A stretch of DNA of 64,000 nucleotides from Dolomedes plantarius (Eukaryota; Arthropoda; Arachnida; Araneae; Dolomedidae), in NCBI GenBank assembly GCA_907164885.2, contig OU015496.1, positions 107,243,822 to 107,307,821 on the forward strand, in the 5' to 3' direction. The notes below the pieces were generated by a model. The model saw nothing but the letters and a program-made list of their open reading frames with translations, was not told the origin of the DNA and searched no databases. This document shows positions 1 through 11,206 of this stretch, piece by piece; the stretch's first letter is position 1; each line of letters opens with the position of its first letter. Both the position numbers and the translations under genes were made by a program.

Positions 1-149
1 GCGTTCTATGGATGTGCTGCCATCTATTGATCGACGGTGATAAAATAACTTGGTATGTTTTCCTTTAATTCCGTTTATCACTTATTGTAATATGTGTAAT
101 AGTTTCGAAAATATAAATTTTTAAAATCCGATCATTCATTTGTGCTGAC

Positions 150-545
150 CCTGTATAATTAATCCAACATAAATGGTATTTTCAGATAGCCAGAATCTAC
201 ACCTTGCAACAGGGTTCATTTTACAAATTTCGTCCACCAAAGTAATTTATAAGCGTTTAAAATACACTACACCAGATTCTTTCCCCAAAAAATTTTTAAT
301 TTTAAAACATTTTATGTTTAAAGAAAATGAAAAATGCCCCATAGTGTGAAATTTCTCTCTCTACTACAGAGTATAATTTTTAAAAAAATCTTTGAATCCA
401 AGTCGGCAATTCTTGGACACATTTTCTGCATAGGTTAACATTGAAGTGAGCGAATCTAATGGGATTAATACACAGCAGTCGTAATGGCGCAAACTGCAGA
501 ACTTTTCAGAAAAACTTAATCTCCTGAATATGAGGCTAACATTTA
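150..545. repeat. Dispersed repeat R2, copy 1
   Basis: This block is homologous to 12880-13545 in the same orientation. Shared landmarks include the tract around 'tggtattttcagatag', the 'acaccttgcaacag' segment and the 'cccaagtcggcaat' segment, in the same order. Copy 2 carries an extra insert of about 320 bp. No protein is recognised. It is a repeat by self-comparison only, and its family is unknown. Confidence 0.7.
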
Positions 546-560
546 CGAAAACATTAACGA

Positions 561-1940
561 GGAACATTAACGAGGCTTGTTTGTTATAGTAACGGGGGTT
601 GAAATTTATGCATCCATACGTTGGAGGGCGTGGCCCATGTAACTTAGATAGCCCAGTTTTTCCTATTATCCATGTTCTCGCAAAGAGGCAGAATCCAAAT
701 ATGAACAAAAAAACTAACCACGATTTGGGATAAAAAGCTGGAAAATAGCACCTAAAAGACAGAATTTGAAAAAAAAATTGAGAAAAAAAGTAAACCTATC
801 AAATGATGATGAAGAGGCAAGAGGAATTCTAAAAGAGGAATTTATGTGAAATTACTTTCCCTGCAGCTGATAGAGATTATGGAGGCAGGTCATGTAATCT
901 TAATTTCGCAAATAAAAATAATCTCATGTGAGTAACGTAAACGTGGTGCATATAAATTTGTTATTAACGCTTAACAGAAAACGTAGATCCTCCAATTTGT
1001 TTTCTTCATAGTATCTAGTTTGCGCTATGTAGTGGCAATTTTTCAGTCCGCATGCCTTATACTTCGAGAGGCAACTCCTATTTTATTACTGAGTACTATA
1101 CTTCTATTTTGAGACATTAATCACATCCGCTAAAGTAAAACATGAAAAAAAGCGAGGTTTGGCTGTATAATCATTTTAAATTTAGCTATGTTTGCTGTAC
1201 TATTTATAGCATTGGGGGTGTGTTTGTAATAATAAAAAGAGAAATGCTCTTTTATATCATTAGAAGTAAAGTAATGGATGAGAACTATACTCTACTCTTA
1301 ATGATATATCTGGAGCTGGCATTAGTCCTCATCATAAAGTACATAAACATGTTACATCTATTAATCAAAATGCTTTTGGTGGGGGGCAAAATTCTTCTTT
1401 AAGTGCAGGTGATTTATTTTTAGAGTTAATGCATTATTAACCAAATTGAAAAACAAAGTGCAGATCTATTTACATTTTGTATACTAACTGGATTTTGTGA
1501 GTTACATAATAAGGCCGAGTAAGAGTGTTGTTTCTATAGTTTGATCTTTGGAAAATTACCCGTACTACGTTACATAAGAATTAATTTCATAGAGATGAAT
1601 TTCATTTATATTTATCTATCATTCACAACTTAAGCCGTAAGCGCATAAATCATCAGCTTAATGGTTTGCTGGTGTTTGATGGAGCAAGGTCGAAAATAGG
1701 GCATAAAGCTCCAAACACAAGACTAGAGCTGAAAAGAATACATGTAAAAGTGCCGGGCTCGAAATAACATCGGAAGTTACAGATTTAAGATGAACACTTT
1801 TAAATAATAAAGACTTGCAAAGGTGAAAAGATTTATATAAAAGGGTGATAAAAACGATGATATATTCAGCTTAATAGAGAAAAAAAATAATTTAAATGCA
1901 GTTTAGTATCTCTTCAAGAATATTCTATTGTTCCACGTAA
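561..1940. other. Unassigned AT-rich interval
   Basis: No recognisable coding sequence, RNA gene or bounded element was seen. The open frames here are short, lack any motif I know and have no visible splice context, so I treat the interval as unannotated intergenic or old repeat DNA. Confidence 0.5.
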
Positions 1941-1948
1941 GAACTGAG

Positions 1949-2919
1949 CAGGGGCGTGCTTAGGGTTGTAGAGGCCCTGAACGATGCGTAGGGTTTTAGC
2001 GGCCCTGGGCGAAACCTATTTACTGGCAATCAAATTTCTCTACGTACTGAGTAATGGATCTTGTAAGACAACCCCGATCAATTTGTCTGAAAAATGAACA
2101 TATGGAAAAATTTTAACACGATTTAGGAAATCTAAATTGTTAAAAGCAAATACTTATATTTATGAATTTGTTGGTTATAAAGCAATTTTTCTTATTTTCT
2201 GAGCAGCAAAATTGTCTATTATAAGTGAAACTCCAAAGATGATGAGAGATCATTTTCATTAGAAATAAGTGCCAAGGAGGACAGGCGTACAATCCCTATT
2301 CAAAGCATACTGATTGTACCAGCTTTGAAATATTTTCAATTCTTCGAGAAGTGGGAAATAAAATCCATTATAATGGTAGAGAGAACAAGTAAAAGCTATT
2401 TTTTGTTTACCTCACTCCTTCAACCTTCAGACCCCTTTCTTCCCAACAGGTTTGGGGCGCATTTACTTGTCTTCACTTCCTTGGAGAAATGTCTTGTCTA
2501 TTGTTTACTTTGAATAAACCAAACATTTGACCAAATTGTATTAGTGTTCCTTCACAAACATTTGTTCACTTTTTTTCAGTTTGGAACTATTCCGTGAAAA
2601 CGGATAGATTACAACAACAACAAAAAAAGGTTTATAATTCTTCAAATGACTGTATGTAATGACTGTATGTTTTCCTAACAGAAATTGTTTGAACCAAAAG
2701 GATAGTTTGTCAATTAAAAAACTTTTTACGATTCTTTTCATAAAATTGAAACATAATTTTTATAAGTTGAATTATAGAAACCGCGAAAAATGAGGGATTT
2801 CTAAAAAAAAATCCGTAACATTTAGAAAAGTTTTGCGATGAGGAATAAAAATGGCGGCACTAAATTTTTAGCTGCCCTGGGTGGTTGCCCAGTTGGCCCC
2901 CCTCCTGAGCACGGCCCTG
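1949..2919. mobile_element. Non-autonomous hAT element 1 (971 bp)
   Basis: The element begins CAGGGGCGTGCTTAGG and ends with the imperfect complement CCTGAGCACGGCCCTG. It is flanked by an exact 8-bp duplication GAACTGAG at 1941-1948 and 2920-2927. An 8-bp TSD with CAGGG termini is diagnostic of hAT transposons. The interior is AT-rich and shows no transposase, so it would need a hAT enzyme supplied elsewhere. Both ends carry 'ggccctg'-type subterminal motifs. Confidence 0.88.
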
Positions 2920-2927
2920 GAACTGAG

Positions 2928-4319
2928 CTTTGAATCAAAGAAAATTTCTTAAACAGAAAATAATTTCAATTGTAATGTTACGTTATGGATTGAGAAAACA
3001 CTTTAAAAACCAAATTACTATAAAATGTATAATGAGCTATCCATTGTTCCGATAAATTCATTTCACATCAGGAAACCAGAATTTATAAATGACAAAAGAA
3101 AAGGATCAATTTACAAATATAACTCATGGAACTAATCTAATTATGTGTGTAAGAACTATCGATTATAATAATCGATAGTATGCTGAAAATAAATTTTATA
3201 TTCAGCATGAAAATCTGAAGATTCATTATGTCTGCCAGCTAAATGGAAGATTGAAAGTGATATTTCCCTAGGTGCTGACGTATCGGTCTTTTTATAAACG
3301 AGAATTAAAACTGCCCTGTAATGATAGATTTAAATAATTTATTTTGATATTAAATTAAGAAAGTTGTAATAATCTGTGTCGAATAAATTAAACAATTGAA
3401 AATTATCGTCAGTCATATATTTATTGATATTTCTTGCTGAATATCGGATTCCGAATAAGTTACTCGAGACTCCTATTTAGTTACTATGAGTATGACATCC
3501 GTACTAAATTCAGTCTATTCCTAAAATAATCATTTGTAAAGCGCATTTCTTAAAAAGGGTTTTCGCTTGTGTAGGTAAGATACCAGTGAGAACATCCATT
3601 AGTAGAAGTTTCTATTTACTCAAAGTATTTCCTCTTCCACACTTTTGCAACTTATGTTAGACAATCACTCGCACATTCTATTGTTTCCAGACCACTCTTA
3701 AGTATCTGCAAACCTTTGTATCCTTATATAATTAGAAAGAAAATCTGATATCAGGATTTGGAGGGTCTTCCAAATTCAGCAGCTCAAAATTCGTCGCCAG
3801 AGTGCCACGAAATTTGTTTTGAGCGCCATTGTTGTCGGTTGCCATCTATGATTTATATTTCGCGGAATAATTTCTATAAAACTAAAATTATTTCATTTAG
3901 ATATCTGCTAACTTGTCAAGTGTTCAGTGGCCAGTTTATGACGAATCTACAACAGTTTAGACGAAATGGTGTTAAATTGCTCAGTGAAAGCTACTTTTAT
4001 ATTGCATTTATGGGAAATGAAGTGATGCGAATTATGTAAAATATTGGAATATATCCAAATAGAGGTTGATTACCACTGTGGATTTTCTCAGAGCTTGCCT
4101 AGTGCACAGAAAATTGAAAACTCGTTGCTACCTGGATAAGAAATATTTTGGTTTCATTGTCATGAGTTCTAGTCAATCGATAAATCCTTGATCATGAGTT
4201 GCAATCAACTTTTTTAAAGGTAGACACTTTGATTCATTTATTTTCTTTCGACCAAATTTTCAGTTCCCTGTAAGAGAGTTCTCGAATTTAGTTTCGACTG
4301 GTTTGGTTCATTTTGGAGG
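2928..4319. other. Unassigned interval with short palindromes
   Basis: Apart from the palindromes at 3155-3208 I recognise no gene or bounded element. The frame at 3758-4039 (93 codons) has no known motif and no sign of selection that can be read by eye. Confidence 0.45.
3155..3208. repeat. Two adjacent hairpin palindromes
   Basis: The arm ACTATCGATTAT (3155-3166) is followed after one base by its exact complement (3168-3179). Immediately after, ATGCTGAA (3180-3187) pairs with TTCAGCAT (3201-3208) across a 13-base loop. The first arm is perfect over 12 bp. The role is unknown, and it could be the stem of an old element. Confidence 0.75.
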
Positions 4320-4500
4320 GCTACAGTCAAATTTTGGCTAATTAGACCGGGCTAATTAGACCGGGCTAATTAACGAGGGCTAATTAGACCGGGACCTACT
4401 GCTTAAAGCCAAATACGAACGGTTACAAACGCCCATGTCAGGGGTGGAACTCGAACCCACAGACTCTGGTACCAAATGCCAGTGTCCTAGCCATGAAAGA
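4320..4500 (-). mobile_element. tRNA-derived SINE, copy 1
   Basis: On the minus strand this has a tRNA-like head with a box-B-like GGTTCGAGTTCC, read from the complement of 4445-4460, and a weak box A. A body and tail shared with 56395-56545 follow. The 3' tail here contains three to four tandem copies of a 'ctaattagcccggt'-type unit (4339-4390), whereas the copy near 56 kb has one. A split tRNA head attached to a shared non-tRNA body marks a SINE, not a tRNA gene. Confidence 0.7.
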
Positions 4501-4636
4501 GAGAAAAGGTAAAATGCAGACCAAGAGGGGTTAGATTGGCCTAAAATTTTAGTTTGCTTAAGGGAACGGTGGACCTTTATTTGAGCAAATCTCGTCATTG
4601 TATTACTGATTGTGTTATTGTAAAAAAATATATATA

Positions 4637-5765
4637 CAGTGATTTCCGCTTATAAGAATCACGTTTGTTATTACTGTTTTTGATTCTTATAAGCGGTTGA
4701 TTCTTATAACCGAAACTTCCCTTTGGACAGGCACACATGCACAAATATATACTTGTACATATATATAAACACACAGGCACATATATACATAAATTATCAT
4801 TAAATACTCTTTAATTTACGTAATTTATCATTTATTAAAATTATTTTTTATAATTTTAAAAATACTCAATTTCTAAACAAGTACTATAACTCAATTTCTA
4901 GACCTATAAGTAACAACACATGATTATAAAATCAACAAGAGGCAGCTTCTCTTTGACTACACTTTGGAAGAGCATCATATCTAATTAACAAGTTCTGTTT
5001 TTCAGAAAAACTAAGAGTTTTCCTTGTTTTTATCATATTTGAATTCGACTATCAAAATGTTCTAACACTAACTGGAAATTTTGTTAGAAAACTAAAGTGA
5101 ATACTAGCGACGTATGCTTATTACAGTCTCAGACGAAGATTCACTTTATAGCTTACGTTTCACGGTTTCATTCTGAATCAAACCGTGAAACGTTTGATTC
5201 AGCATCTGGTTCATCTGATTCAGCAAAATGGATCCGTTTACGTTTCACGGTTTGAAGTGCTGAATCCACTGTCCCGTTTGCGTAAGTGATGGTGGACACT
5301 TCGCGGAAGATTTATGTGTTTCAGGGTCCAGAAATCCGCAACCAGGAAGTAAGTGGTGGGAAAAAAGGAGTGCCTGTTTGGAGAAAAGTGAAATCGGACC
5401 CGGGCGGGTTAGATGCCCCTGGGTAAAGCTAATAAGACAGTGTTTAGCAAAAACGTATAAGGAGAAACTCTTATGTTATGTCTAAAGGAATGTATTTTAC
5501 GACTGTTTTCCACCCCAAAGTTTTATCAATTTTTCTTTTCAAAAACTTAAGAAAGTATTTCGTACCTTTTGAGAGTTCAAGTGGCATTTTTTGGAAAAAT
5601 GAAAGGAAGGCGAAGATTGCAAACTGATTCTTATAACCGGTGGATTGATTCTTTAAAGCGGAAATTTTAACATGGAAATAATAAATTTGTTTTTGTTTTT
5701 GCGATATTGATTCTTATAAACGGTTGATTCTTATAACCACTGATCACTATAAGCGGTGGTTACTG
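4637..5765. mobile_element. pogo/Tigger-like DNA element nested in TTAA element
   Basis: The termini read CAGTGATTTCCGCTTATAAG on the left and, as complement from the right, CAGTAACCACCGCTTATAGT. Each is flanked by TA (4635-4636 and 5766-5767). CAGT...CCGCTTAT ends with TA duplication are the Tigger/pogo pattern. Several 'gattcttataa(g/c)cgg' motifs repeat near both ends. No intact transposase is seen, and the middle includes the hairpin described at 5155-5253. Confidence 0.72.
5155..5253. repeat. Triple 14-bp palindromic motif
   Basis: ACGTTTCACGGTTT at 5155-5168 is followed by its exact complement at 5180-5193, and a third direct copy lies at 5240-5253. It lies inside the Tigger-like element. 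Multiple copies of a short inverted motif could be transposase-binding or folding elements, but this is inference. Confidence 0.75.
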
Positions 5766-6406
5766 TATTTCTATAGATTATTAGTACCAAAATAATTTTT
5801 ATGAAGTAAAAAATAATTTATGAAGCTTCTACAAACTATTTTATAAAGGGTAAGTGTAGTAATAAATTTTAAACCTGTTTTTCTCAAAACAGATTTTTCA
5901 AGGTTTTTAGATATTTTAAATGCTCCATGCTACTTAATTTGTCTTCAAAAATCATGAAATTGATAAGGAAGAATCCTGATGCTGTTTACAAAAAAACTAT
6001 GTATGCATTTTACAATTCGACTTCATTAAAGTAATAAAATTTTATTTATAACTTTTCAAAAGGCAAAATTTTGATGAAAATTGGGATGGAATTCAGAAAA
6101 AAAAATCTCTCAAAAATGAACTATTCATGGGATTAAATAATTGATACCCAGATTTCTTTGTTGTACAGTTTAAAGAGATTAAAATGCAAAATCGAGGAAA
6201 TATCTCAAAAATTAAGTAGCAAGGAGCATTTAAAAATTTTGTTTATAAATTTCAAATTTTTAAAAAAATCTAAAATTTATAATGAGATTAGAAATTTCTT
6301 TTAAGGTATTCTATTTATTTATAGTGAAATGTGTATATGTACAATATTTCGTATCTCTATGAAGAAAAGTAAAAAAAGTAAATTTTAATGTCCACCGTTC
6401 CATTAA

Positions 6407-7347
6407 TAGCTAGGGTTGTTTTCGCAGTCACTTCAGACGTCACTTTAGTCGCATTCACAAATCGTAGTCACTTTAGACGTCATTCTACGAAAGGCCCCCA
6501 TAGCGTTAAAAAAATCTAACCGCTAAATACATCTCTATATGATAACGACAATTAATCCTAAACATTAAAAATTTCTAACAGGGGAAGCAGCTTTCCAAAG
6601 GGGAAAAAATCTATGTACATGCATTACATACTTGGACTATTGTTTTAATATTCAAAAAGAGAAATATAATAAAATTTTCACGCATATAGTTTATTTCTGT
6701 TTAAAAATGCATCTGATTTTGCATTTCAGTAACGAAACTTTCATTTTATTTTTCAAACTATAGCTTATCGCATTCAGTACGCGTTAAAGCTTAAGCAAAA
6801 AAAGAAAAAGTCCAAATTAGAACAGATATCTACTTTTAGTACAAGAAAATCCAACTCGGAAACAGAACTTGACAGACCTTCTGAAATTGCGAAGCAAAAG
6901 ATAAAAAAAAACAGAGAGTATAAAGGAAACAGCTCCAGGGAAGTAATTTAATTTTAGACGTTACAAATGAATTCAACGGCTGAAATAAATATCTGCTGAG
7001 AGAAATGGAAAAAGTATTAACTTATTGCCACTTAATTTTTTCTTATTGTTAAGAAAAATCCCTGTTTTCCCCAGAATTGAATACATGAACGTTCAATAGA
7101 AAAACGTGGGTGAGAACTTTGGAATTAGGGAGAGAGTGATTGTTATGCATATTAAAAGAGTCTGTTTAGGAGTTAGAATTGGGATTTGCGTTAAGTTTTA
7201 TTTACTGATAGCGGAACGAACAAAATATTTCTCGGTAATTTATACGACAGATTAACTTGAACGAAAGAAAAAAATCTTTTTTTTTTTAATTTATATGCAT
7301 TTTGGAATGACTTTTTTAGTCAAATGTGTATTTCTAAAAACACCATT
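6407..7347. other. Unassigned interval
   Basis: No gene or bounded element was recognised. A short near-duplicate occurs at about 6425-6485 ('cacttcagacgtca' and 'cactttagacgtca'). Confidence 0.4.
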
Positions 7348-7990
7348 ATGCATATAAAAAATTCTTAAATAATTTTAATTTTTGTGAGAAAAAAAATTAA
7401 ATTCAGGTAATTTTAAAACATGTCTAATTTTTCATTTATTTTCTAAGTCAATAGCTCTATTGTCATACCTTTTTTTAAATTTTGTGTATAAGAAAGGTTC
7501 TACAATAAAGAATTGTCTCCAGAGTTTATATAAATAATTTATTTATAAAATTTTTAATCATATAATGAACGAAAAGAAATTTTTTAAGGTAATTTTTGCT
7601 CACGAAAAAAATATTTCTTTTTTTGAAAATTTGGACGCATATTCTAATGATTTTCTTTTTTTTTTGCAACAAATTTTACTTAATATTAAGAATCTTTATG
7701 CATATCAAAAATTCTCTAACGATTTCAATTTTTTGAAAAAAAACGTAATTCAAAATTTAAAGTATGTTTAATTTTATATATGTTAGGCCAATAGCTCTGT
7801 TAGCATAATTTTTTGTTACTTGTGCGTATGAACAAAGTATAAAAAAAGTTATCCCCAGGACAAATATTAATATTTTAATTATAAAATTTAATCGTTAACT
7901 GGGCATAAAGTTATTTTTTTCAGTGTATTCTTTTTTTTCCCGGGAAAATATTTTAAGAATTCTTGCTCTAAGCCGAAATTCTGACAACAG
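7348..7990. repeat. Tandem duplication, unit about 345 bp
   Basis: Two diverged units follow one another. 'atgcatat.aaaaattct' occurs at 7348 and 7698, 'caatagctct.ttg/tag' at 7449 and 7789, and the 'tataaaatttttaatc' / 'tataaaatttaatc' blocks recur at similar spacing. The 68-codon frame at 7565-7771 lies across the join and is not credible as a gene. Its 'gtgtataagaaaggtt' segment resembles part of repeat R1 (about 26595 and 60220), so the two may be related. Confidence 0.6.
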
Positions 7991-8691
7991 TGAAATAATA
8001 AAAGAAAAAAAAAAAACGCTGAATAAAATTTCAAAGTGATATCTTTCTAGGATAATCTTTTTAAATATGGCAAATGAGAAAAATGTCCATTCCGATATAG
8101 ACTTACGTCCATGAACCCAAAAGTTACCTAGCCATCCAATATAACTAAAAGTAAATAATTCAACAGAGCTAGATAATTATAAGAAGAATTGTAAGGTATA
8201 CACAAGATTCGATTCACAAGAATCGAACTTTTGAGTGAATGAATTAAAGAAGCTGCTTGGGATATGCTAATTTCGGTATACGCGCTTAGTATAAATACCA
8301 TGCAGCGTCATTAATAAAAGAAGGTGGTTAGGGTTGAAGAAGGTTGTTAAAATTGATAGATAAGCGATAGGGAGCTACGAGGTATGCAGCTCCAGTACTA
8401 TCCTGAGCTAGTGCTTAGGGGGCCCGAAGTTTACGTGGCAGTACTGCTGGTTTGACTTACTGTTCGTGAGTATTGAAAAATATATTGTTCTTGATACTGT
8501 ATTTATATATTCCGTACAAGTGGTACGTATGCTTATTGCTGTAAAAGCAAATTCTATATGTGCAACGAATTCAATAAACATTGTTTCATGTATAAACTGT
8601 GTTTGCATCAAATTCATTTAGAGTGCCACTTCAAATTATATACACCCAAGTCTGGGTAGAAGTGAGCTATATTCTCTGTAGAATCTTATAA
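7991..8691. other. Interval with weak LTR-like signals
   Basis: No gene was recognised. A TATA-like 'gtataaatacc' at about 8289 and an AATAAA-containing tract at about 8573 lie in a somewhat GC-richer block, which could be a decayed LTR. No TG...CA boundary or duplication could be fixed, so I do not annotate it as one. Confidence 0.25.
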
Positions 8692-8960
8692 TTATCTAGC
8701 TATTATCTTAAAATTATCTAGATATCTAGCCATCCAATATCTCTCCCACACTGGAGGTAGAGGTAAAACGGGGCAGCTCTGGATATGGGTAGACTCCATG
8801 TCTTCGTGACGATTGTAGAGCTTGCAAAAGATTTCTGAGACAAGATTTACCCGCGAGAGATTCTTCATCAGGCAATCATGGCTCGTCACTAGGCGAAACA
8901 AGGTGACAGCTTTCTGCTTCGGCCACTCCGGGACTTCAGTAATTTTGTTCAAGGGAATCT
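8692..8960 (-). pseudogene. LINE ORF2 C-terminal fragment (zinc-knuckle region)
   Basis: The minus-strand reading includes 'ALTLFRL'-like text followed by 'SHDCLMKNLSRVN' and a Cys/His cluster 'FCKLYNRHEDMESTHIQSC', then 'RYWMAR'. This matches the segment after the RNase H domain of Jockey/I-type non-LTR retrotransposons, where a GHDCL..HL motif precedes a CxxC...HxxxC knuckle. Compare the fragments at 40331-40500 and the end of 38517-39710. Here the second cysteine is Tyr (CKLY instead of CxxC). No RNase H or reverse transcriptase precedes it, so it is an isolated 3' remnant of a 5'-truncated LINE. Confidence in the family is good; the clade is uncertain. Confidence 0.65.
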
Positions 8961-9112
8961 TTCGTGAACTTCTTCATAACAGTTCTCATGAGAGGGAGTT
9001 CCTAAAAGTTGTACTTAACGGGCATCTTTAGTTGAGTACGCATAGACACTTCAGAAATAAAAATGTATCGGGATATTATCATATAAATTTGAGTTTCTCT
9101 GTTATCTTTTAA

Positions 9113-10207
9113 GTGGACAAGGGACCTTTAACCTCAATTTTTTCAATGTTTTTATTAACTCGCTTTCTTGTTTGTTTGTGTGTGTGTTTGTCTAGGACAA
9201 ATCTTGCAATCGATTTTTAACTAACTTCCCAACTAGCTAGACATTTGAAACTTTTAGAATAGCTCAGAACACGATGACAATGCCTTTTTTGATACTTTTA
9301 GCCATCTTTAAACAGAATTAAATTAACTTTCAGATATTTTCAGTTAATTTTGCTTTGTAGACTGGTGCAGCCATGTATCGTCCGGAACGGGAACGCAAAG
9401 TTAAACGCAAGTTAACTTCCAATTAACTTCCTTTTCTTTCAAGTTATTGGGATAATTCATCAAAAATTTTAAAAAAGTATTTATTAATACATAGAATTGT
9501 CAAGTTTATATGATTCAACAGAAAATTTAAATACATGGTATATAAAAAGTTCTTTTTATCTTGTAATTATTTATTGTTTATTTTTAAGTCGAAATACAGA
9601 ATGAAAAAAAAATATTCTTTTTCACTACATTTAAAACCTTTAGAATTCAAAATAAGGAGTTTGGGCAGAATAATGCCTGGTTTTCAATTTTTATTCAAAA
9701 ATTTTAACATTATTCAAAATTCTCTATGCGCATTCTACTATATCCTTTATATAACTTAAAATTTTTATATAAATTTAAGATATAAATATAAACATAATTA
9801 TGCAGTAATTTTTTTCTTGTAGGAATCTAGTTTTAAATATTTTTTTTTTTCTTCTGCCGGTAATTTTTTTTATGTTTTTCCATGTTTCTACTTTATTTCA
9901 TGGTTTATAAATTTGAAAAATATTTGAGGTTTCAAAGAATGATGCACAATTTTATGACAAACACGTCTTTTAACAGTCCTGACAATTGGAAGGAATCATA
10001 ATAAAAGGAATGCGTATGGAGCATTTAAATAATTCTAGCATATTTGAATAATTTTTTGAAAAACAAGTCTTATTCTTCCACAAAATACTTATTTGCGAAT
10101 TCTAAGTGATTTCAATGTAGTAAAAAAGAATATTAATTATACTCATGTGGTACATTGAGTAAAATATAGAAAATTCAAAAAACCGAGTTTGGAGGTCCCT
10201 CATACCC
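9113..10207. mobile_element. TTAA-flanked piggyBac-like element, copy 2 (1095 bp)
   Basis: TTAA at 9109-9112 and 10208-10211 flanks termini GTGGACAAGGGACC and (complement) GGGTATGAGGGACC. A 'ggagcattta' motif at about 10019 matches the motif shared by the other two TTAA elements. There is no transposase. The ends are more diverged from each other than in copies 1 and 3, so the assignment is weaker. Confidence 0.55.
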
Positions 10208-10211
10208 TTAA

Positions 10212-10616
10212 AGAAAGTTCAGTGGTTTTCAATGGGCCACAAAATTAAATAAATATGTTTATATGTTTATATTGAGACTTTTATAACTGAGAACACCTAA
10301 AGGACGTACAGTAGTTAGGAACATGTGAAATAACCTAAAAAATGGTGAAAACGAGTTAAAATACGAGTAACATGTGGGAGTCTGAAGTCGTTAACAAGCC
10401 GCTTATGAACTTCTTTCCTCAATACAGCAAGCTTTTATGCTGATGACAATTGCCCTTACATAACTGTAGTTTTACTTGCTGCTTTAACATGTGAGAACTA
10501 AGGCACATAAGGAGCAGCTAATAAACCAGAGTTGCTTCTTTTCTTGCAGCTTATGAGACTCCCAATGTGCAACTGATGAGATTCCAAGCTTGCAGCTTAT
10601 TAGACGACAGCATTTA
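10212..10616. other. Unassigned interval
   Basis: Nothing coding was recognised. The stretch 10480-10610 contains several loosely repeated 'gcagctta(a/t)tgaga'-like words, probably chance or an old small repeat. Confidence 0.4.
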
Positions 10617-11204
10617 CAGGGTGTCCCAGTTAAACGTTTCAGAACTTCTACAGGTGTAGGGTGCATCCTGACGACTCGAAATCATATAGCAATGTGGGGT
10701 CGGAAATGTTTTCCTGAAGCGGTAGATGGCGTTGCGGGAAAGTAGCGTTAGTGCAGGGAATCGTGATTTCGCACAAGGACTCAGAGTTAGTAGGATGGCT
10801 AATTATACGAATTTTTATTTATGGGGGCATATGAAAACACAGGTTTATGACACCCCCGTTGACAATGGTGAGGAGCTGGTTGCAAGAATCTCAGTAGCTG
10901 CCGGAGAAATTCGAGATGAGCCTGGATTATTCCAGAATGTTCGGAATTCCATGCGCCGGAGATGTGAGGTCAGCATTGCAGTCGGTGGAAAAAACTTCGA
11001 ACACTTACTTTAACCCCTGTACCTTTTTGTTTTGCACATTTATTATTAAAATGATTATCCACTTACGGTATCATTCTTTGATTTTCTGTGTACATCACCG
11101 CTTCAGGAAAGCATTTCCGACCCCATATTGCTATATGATTTCGAGTCGTCAGGATACACCCTACCCCTCGTAGAAGTTCTGAAACGTTTAACTGGGACAC
11201 CTTG
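10617..11204 (+). mobile_element. Internally deleted DD41D-type mariner element (588 bp)
   Basis: The left end CAGGGTGTCCCAGTTAAACG and the right end (complement CAAGGTGTCCCAGTTAAACG) form inverted repeats of about 107-110 bp (10617-10725 and 11093-11204). TA is duplicated at 10615-10616 and 11205-11206. Between them only the C-terminus of a transposase remains. The ends and protein relate it to the intact element at 46995-48592, which also starts CAGGGTGTCC, so this is a non-autonomous relative. Confidence 0.85.
10801..11013 (+). pseudogene. Mariner transposase C-terminal remnant
   Basis: From about 10801 the plus-strand frame reads 'FYLWGHMKTQVYDTPV', then 'EELVARISVAAGEIRDEPG', 'RNSMRRRCE' and ends 'FEHLL' at a stop. 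The last 60-70 residues align with the end of the intact transposase at 47185-48264, which has 'FFLWGHLKELVY' and ends in the same FEHLL. The N-terminal DNA-binding domain and the first two catalytic Asp residues are absent. It would be the part just after the third catalytic Asp. The ATG used by the open frame at 10726 lies inside the inverted repeat and is not a real start. It is a deletion relic and cannot make an enzyme. Confidence 0.85.
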
Positions 11205-11206
11205 TA

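Larger units (their letters stand above)
4562..6402. mobile_element. TTAA-flanked piggyBac-like element, copy 1 (1841 bp)
   Basis: TTAA at 4558-4561 and 6403-6406 brackets termini GGGAACGGTGGACC and (complement) TGGAACGGTGGACA. The subterminal interior contains an inverted pair around 'aaatgctcc' (about 5917) and 'aaggagcattt' (about 6221). The same arrangement occurs in the elements at 31972-32684 and 9113-10207, so these form one family. A TTAA duplication is typical of piggyBac. No transposase is present. A pogo/Tigger-like element (4637-5765) sits near the left end, so about 1.1 kb of the length is a later insertion. Confidence 0.72.

Noticed and set aside
1142..1402. 86-codon frame with hydrophobic residues as a small membrane protein gene
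   Set aside because: No homology recognised and composition equals that of AT-rich intergenic DNA; hydrophobicity follows from T-rich codons.
7991..8691. Possible LTR with TATA-like and AATAAA signals
   Set aside because: No TG...CA boundary or target duplication could be placed.
10726..10800. ATG start of the mariner C-terminal frame
   Set aside because: It lies at the inner edge of the inverted repeat; homology begins only near 10801.
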